64,000 bases of DNA from Oscheius dolichura (Eukaryota; Nematoda; Chromadorea; Rhabditida; Rhabditidae). The stretch spans positions 1,984,001 to 2,048,000 of the forward strand of contig OW051492.1 of assembly GCA_932521035.1 (NCBI GenBank). Reading direction: 5' to 3'. The position numbers and the translations under genes were made by a program. Below the pieces are notes generated by a model. The model was given only the letters and a program-made list of their open reading frames with translations, had not been told where the DNA came from and did not search any database. This document shows positions 33,201 through 39,200 of the stretch, piece by piece. How positions within the stretch are numbered: the stretch's first letter is position 1; each line of letters starts with the position of its first letter.

Positions 33201-36200
33201 ACGACAACCACCACGACTACTTCAAAAAATATAAGCCACGAAAGTGCCAAGAGCCACCAGCAGCCATCCAAGTATAAATCGCCGAAGTCTAAATTTGAGC
33301 CACTGCCGACAAAATCGAAGCAGAAGCCGCTAAAATCGAAATTTGAACCGCCGAAGACCAAAGTAGAAGTGCTAATGACTGACGCCGACCTGTTCACCTG
33401 TCTAAAATTGACCGAGGATCAAATCGAAGCGGTCAGACACCTCTCAAAGGACACGTGGACCAAATGGAGAGAATTTGCCCAACTGGACTTGTATGATGAA
33501 CTGGAACGGCTGGATAGACTATTCCTCGACCACAAGTGCAAGGATGTGAAGGGAAAAGATCAGAAGAAGAAGAAGGTGGGAGGAGCAAAGAAGGCGGACA
33601 AGGGCAGCGCCTATGAGAGACTGGTGGCCAAGAAGGCCAGGAAGAGCGGCTGTGACGAGTGTAACGGCTACAGGTGGGGACGGCGCGGGCCTTCGAATTT
33701 CTCAATCTTTTGCGGCGTATCCCACAAAGATTATTGACTTGATCAGATTCAACAGATCAAGTGCTAACTTCTAACATTCACAAAATCCTGATTACGGCAA
33801 AAGTTTGGCTGCCAGACGACCATTTATCCGAGTTGCGCTACGTTTTGACCAAAATTCGCCTAAAATCAGGTCTCGCGCAGATTGTAGCTGGAGGTATATT
33901 GATTCTGAGCTTGTCAGGCTGTAGCCTATGGTCTGCTAAAAGTAAAGGTACCAACAATTTGGTTAGAAAAGTCTGCAAAGGTTCGAAAAGTCCAAGTGCC
34001 CGCACCGACCCCTCACCAACGGCTCCTCCTTTAGGAACCGGCTGGTGCATCTGCGCTTATCCTACCTGGACTTCAATTATCCCACGCTGAATGGAGAGGA
34101 CGATCAGAAGGTGATGGATGAAATCGACAAGCGGATGAGTCTCTGTGGAGAGATCTTCAGCGGCTCGTGTCGGGGATACGTAAAACGGACGAATTACGAT
34201 GGACGGATCGCCAAAGGAGCCATGAGGCGGGTAATTAACGACTTCCTGGAGGAGAAGAAGAAACACGACGAGGAGAAGAAGCGGAAGGAAATGGAACAAA
34301 AGAAGAGGAAGGGAGAGACGAAGCAGACGGCCGGCGGCGGAGGAGGAGGAAGAGGACAGTATGAGTGCCTCACGGACGCGGTCGGAGGACAATTCACGGG
34401 ACAGGACAAAGGAAAGAAGCAGTCGTCGATGCCGGAGGAACAGTACGAGAGCCTCTTCCCAGAGCCCCCGGTCATGACGGCAGAGACTCAAGAATCCGTC
34501 GACAACCATCCCTTCGATACATGAGAAACGGATGATACCTCTAAAATTGATCCAGAATGAATAAACGGGTACCCTGCGAGTTTTCTTCATCATCCAGATT
34601 ATCGTTTATTAATCCTGTCCTTATCCTCCACCCCGGTGTCTTTCTCATTCAACAAATTCGTCTCCCGAATATGTGGCTGCTTCCCTTTCTTCTGCTTCCG
34701 CTATTTCTTCTCATCTCGTGTAAGAAGAATAAAGGAATGAAGAAAAAGTAGCAGATGAAAGGTGGCCAAAGTGCGAAGAGTTCTGTATTGAGTGGCGGCG
34801 GCGGCAGGGAGCTGTCGACCAACAAGAGCCGAGAGTTAATACTAACCGGCGGAGGAGGAAGCAAGGAGACACTAACCTGTGGGAGCAGAGAGACACTGAG
34901 CAAAGAAGGAAGTAGAGAGGGAGTATCCGAGCCGGCTGGTGAATTGCTATACAGTACAGAGCCAGCTGGTGAGAAGAACGAAGCACCGAAGTTGGACAAG
35001 TTGGAAAAGAAACAAGGAAACAAGGAGAAGACGGTAGCCGGGACGAAAGCGGGACAAGAGAAGAAGAAGAAGCCGCCGAAACGGGAAGAGGAGAAAGAAC
35101 TGCTGGAAATGGAGGCGACACAGAGATCGGAAATAGCAGAAGAAGACGGCGAGGCGAAGGGCATGGAGCCGAGTAAGATCCCAGAGGCCAAGAAGTCGCC
35201 TGTCCTCCCGGTAAAGGAACCCCCCTCGCCAATATCCAAGGACGGAATCTACGTGCCTACCCTATTCTTCCAGTGGAAACCGGAGATTGTAGAGGAAGGA
35301 CAGTATGAGAACTTGGGAGGAGAGAAGAGCGCCGTCCACGGAGTGGAGAAGAGCAGCGACGGCGGAGGTGGAGGTGGCCAGTATGAGGCCCTCGGCCCGG
35401 CATTGTCCTCTCGCCCCTCGCAGGAGTCACTCTACGAGCAGATGGGATCAGTGAATACGGCGGAAAAGGAAGGACTCTACGAGGCACTCGGTGATAGCCC
35501 CTCGAAGATGTGCCGCCCCTCGCCGACGAAGACGTAAACTCCTCGAAGAAATCTCAAGGATAGCCAAGTCACTAGATTACTCGGCATAGTAAGAATAAAG
35601 AAACACGTGTCTTTTACTCTTTTTCTAATTTATTTCCTTGAAAAGATTAGCTGGAAACCCTGGGAGATGGACAACAGGGCTGGCCGAGATGGGGGGTTTC
35701 AAGGACGAGACTTGTCGCGTTGGCTCGGCTCGGCTCTTTACCATACGCTCTCTCCCACGTCTCCCAATAAAATGGGAAGATATACCGGGTCACAGTAAAC
35801 CATGTGGAGGATAAGAGAGTTATTAGCCTAAAGATACCGTAACCCAGCTCTCTTTCCTTTATTTCTTCAGTTCCTTTGGAGCTTGCTGGAGCCCTGTGCC
35901 TTGCCGCGATCTCCCTCTCTTTTCAATAGTCTCCTAGAAGCCTCTAATTCTCCCCGCTGCCCTATCCTCTTACCGTTCCGTCTACCCTTCGTTCTCGATA
36001 GCTATAAATGGCAAAAATAACCCGTCAGCTACAGAACATTCCTTCCGGATTAGGTTAAAAATAAAAACATTAACCGGCTAACCATTATCCGGTTTAATCA
36101 GCTGATCTTTGCCACCATCGTCTTCCAATCTCCCCAGTCACCAGCTTTTGCTCAAAGCAGAAGGTCGCTTTTCTCGATGGTTCGTTACTCTTCTCAACTT

Positions 36201-39200
36201 CTGCCATTTGATGATTTGCCCTGCTTTTGATCTAGACATGCGCCTCTGCCCCACCATAGCCTCCAAAATTGCCTATTGGCTCAACTTTTCTTGTTCCTTT
36301 CGTTGATTCTTGTATTTATAGAAGCTATTCCTTGTGCTTGTGTTGTGCCTGTTCTCCCAGTCGCTGGCCGGTCCCCTGAGAAGTCGTGCCTCGCTGGAGG
36401 AGGATGGAGCCGGCCGTGACCGTCGTCAACTTGGAAACGTCTCGAGTCCGGGAATGTCTGATGTGTATTTGAAGCTCCTGGCCGATGAGCTGTTTCGCGA
36501 ATTGAATGGAACAGGCGATATGAGCCACCTCGAAGAACAGATGCGGGCCGCCGAAATTCAACCGGGTCTCAATGCTTCGGCTGCGGCCGCCGCCGCCTTG
36601 AAGCAGCTTGGCGAAGTATGTTTCACTTTAATTTCTCTCAAAATACCAAACAAATTATAGGATGTGGCCCCAAGCATCCAGAACCACTATGTCAGCTACG
36701 CAAAGGATCCTCAAGCCTACCTGGATAACACACATTCTGGAAACTATACAGGCTTGCCTCCTTCTCTACTACCGCTCTTGCCTGTTCCGGTGCCGCAGCC
36801 TCCTTCGCCGGCCCCCGTACCTCCTGTGCCGGCTCCCGTGCCTCCTGTGCCGGCTCCCGTGCCTTTTGCGGCGCCTCTGTATCCACCATTCCGTTCAGTT
36901 CGGTCTCAGCCGGGATCCCGTCCAGTTAGCCGAGTCCAGCTGCCTCGACAAGGACGCCTTCGACGCCATCCACTACCGAAACTGCCTCAACCGGAAGATC
37001 TGTCGCCAAATCAACAGATTCGACAAGCCAACCTGGCGTCACAGCCAGGAGAAGACATAGTCGCCATGTCTACATCCCCGTCAGAGACCAGAAAGAAGCC
37101 GGAGACGGCCCCCCCCGATCGACGATTCAGCCGCCTATGGAGACATAGACGATACGGTTTGAATAAACGTTGAGTCTTGTTATCTTCTGTTTTATTTCTT
37201 CTTTTCCTCTCTTGGCTTATCCTCCCGGCCTTCGCTGCTGGCTTCTCAAAGGCCAGGTAACCCTGTACTTTTCCTTGTCCCCTACAGGGATGTGCTCTAG
37301 CCGTTCTGAACCGGCCTTCGACTCTGCGATAAATCGAAAGGTGTGCCGACAAAAGCCTCGAATAGACACGGTTTTATAACTGAAAAAGGGCTGAGCTGAT
37401 TCTAATCGGCTGATCTGGGAGTGATCCCCTATTATCTGGCAGTGATCCCACCAGACGACACAATCTATCCCCTAGGTGGTGGTTGATTCTCCTGATGTTT
37501 ATGTTACTCTTCGTACTGATCGCTTCACCTGCAGCGCTCTTCGTGCCGCTTCTCTCCTGCTCGAAAAAGAAGAAGAAACAGCAGCAAAAGGAAGAGAAGA
37601 AGGTGGAGACGACCGTAAGGGGCAAGGGCGCCACCAACTGGATCAATGAGTACCGGCTGGTGGAGTTGAAGCATTCTACTCACAAGTGTAAAAGGGCCAA
37701 GAATTGCGGTGTCTGTAATGATTTCTTGAAGAATCTGAAGGTCCTGTACGGATTGAATAAGGACGACCTGGAAGAAGCCGAGACACTGGCCAAGATTGAG
37801 GAGAGACTGCTGGCCTTTGGAGAGGTCTACGATGAGCAGAGCGGACAGTTCAAGAGGGAGAAGAACGTTGACAAGAAGAAGGTGGAAAAGAAGATTGGAC
37901 TGAGGAGGGACAAGAGGACGAGCCAGAAGAAGCAGACGAAGAAGGTCAACGACACGGGGGATTATGAAATGGTCGGAGAGGGCGGCGACAAGATGGAGTC
38001 TAAACAGCATTCTGTCAAGATTTCGGACACTCCGGCGAAATAAGGACGGCGACAGAAGAAGTAGAAGCTCTTGACAAATGCTAGTAATAAAGATTCTTCG
38101 TCTCAATCAGTTTTCATCTGATGTGCCTATTCTTCTCCCAGTATTCTATCCATGTGATACTGGGGAAGATGGCCATTTTGGGATTGGGGAAGAGCAGTAT
38201 GCCCCCTTTCACTTTGAATTTTTCGTGGTCTTTGGTAGATAGAAGAAGGCATATGGCCGTCCTCCCGCTCCAGGACGACCAAACTCGTCGGCAGCCGGGA
38301 GACCACTTCGGGCAGACAGCGGGGAGCCGCTTTCCTGACTTCATTGGTAAGCTCCAAAAAGGATTACCCTCTTAATCAAGTCGTCCGCTTCATTTCCATC
38401 GTTCTTCAATTATTCCGTCAGCTGCTTGCCATGACGCTTGTGGTGATTCTCTTGACACTGGCCTCTTCCTGTCTTCTCCTCGTGCCGTTTGTCTTCTGCG
38501 CCAAGAAGAACAAATACGATGGAAAGTCAAATGTTTTCAAGGTTCAACGAACTGAGAGCCGGACTTCGGCGTCTCCTCCTCCCACCTCACGGACTAGGTC
38601 GAAGGAGCCGAAGGAGTCGATAGGCTCGAAGGAATCGGTCGAAGTGAAGAACGAGCCGCTGAAGCCGGCAGCAAAGACGAAGACCGATCTGAAGACGGCC
38701 ACGGCCCTGTCCAGCTCTAAAACGGGAAAAAGTTGCAGGAAGAAAGTGGGCGACGAGTTTGTCCACCTCGAGTACAGGATGGTGTGCCACAAGTGTCAGG
38801 ACCCGAAGGAGTGTTCCATCTGCCGTGACTTTGTCCAGAAGACGAAGGCCCTCTACGAGAAGCACAAGGGCGAGCTGAGACAAGCCGGCAACCTGGCCAA
38901 GATGGAGGAGAGACTCCTCGGCTTCGGGGAGGTCTACGACGAACGGACCGGACAGTTCCGAAAAGTGGAGAACATCGACCAGAAGGCGAAGGAAGAAATT
39001 GAGAGGGACATCTCGAGGAGGAGGGACGATCGGAGGATACAGAAGAAGAAAGAGGCGGCGGCGGTGGTTCCGACCCAGAAGATCGGAGTCAGGAGGAAGG
39101 CGACGAAGTCACTGTTGGACAATAACCCCTATGAAAATATACCGAAGACGGACTCGTCGTCGGAGGAGGCGGCCGAGAAGGCGTCGGCCGAGAAAGCGTC

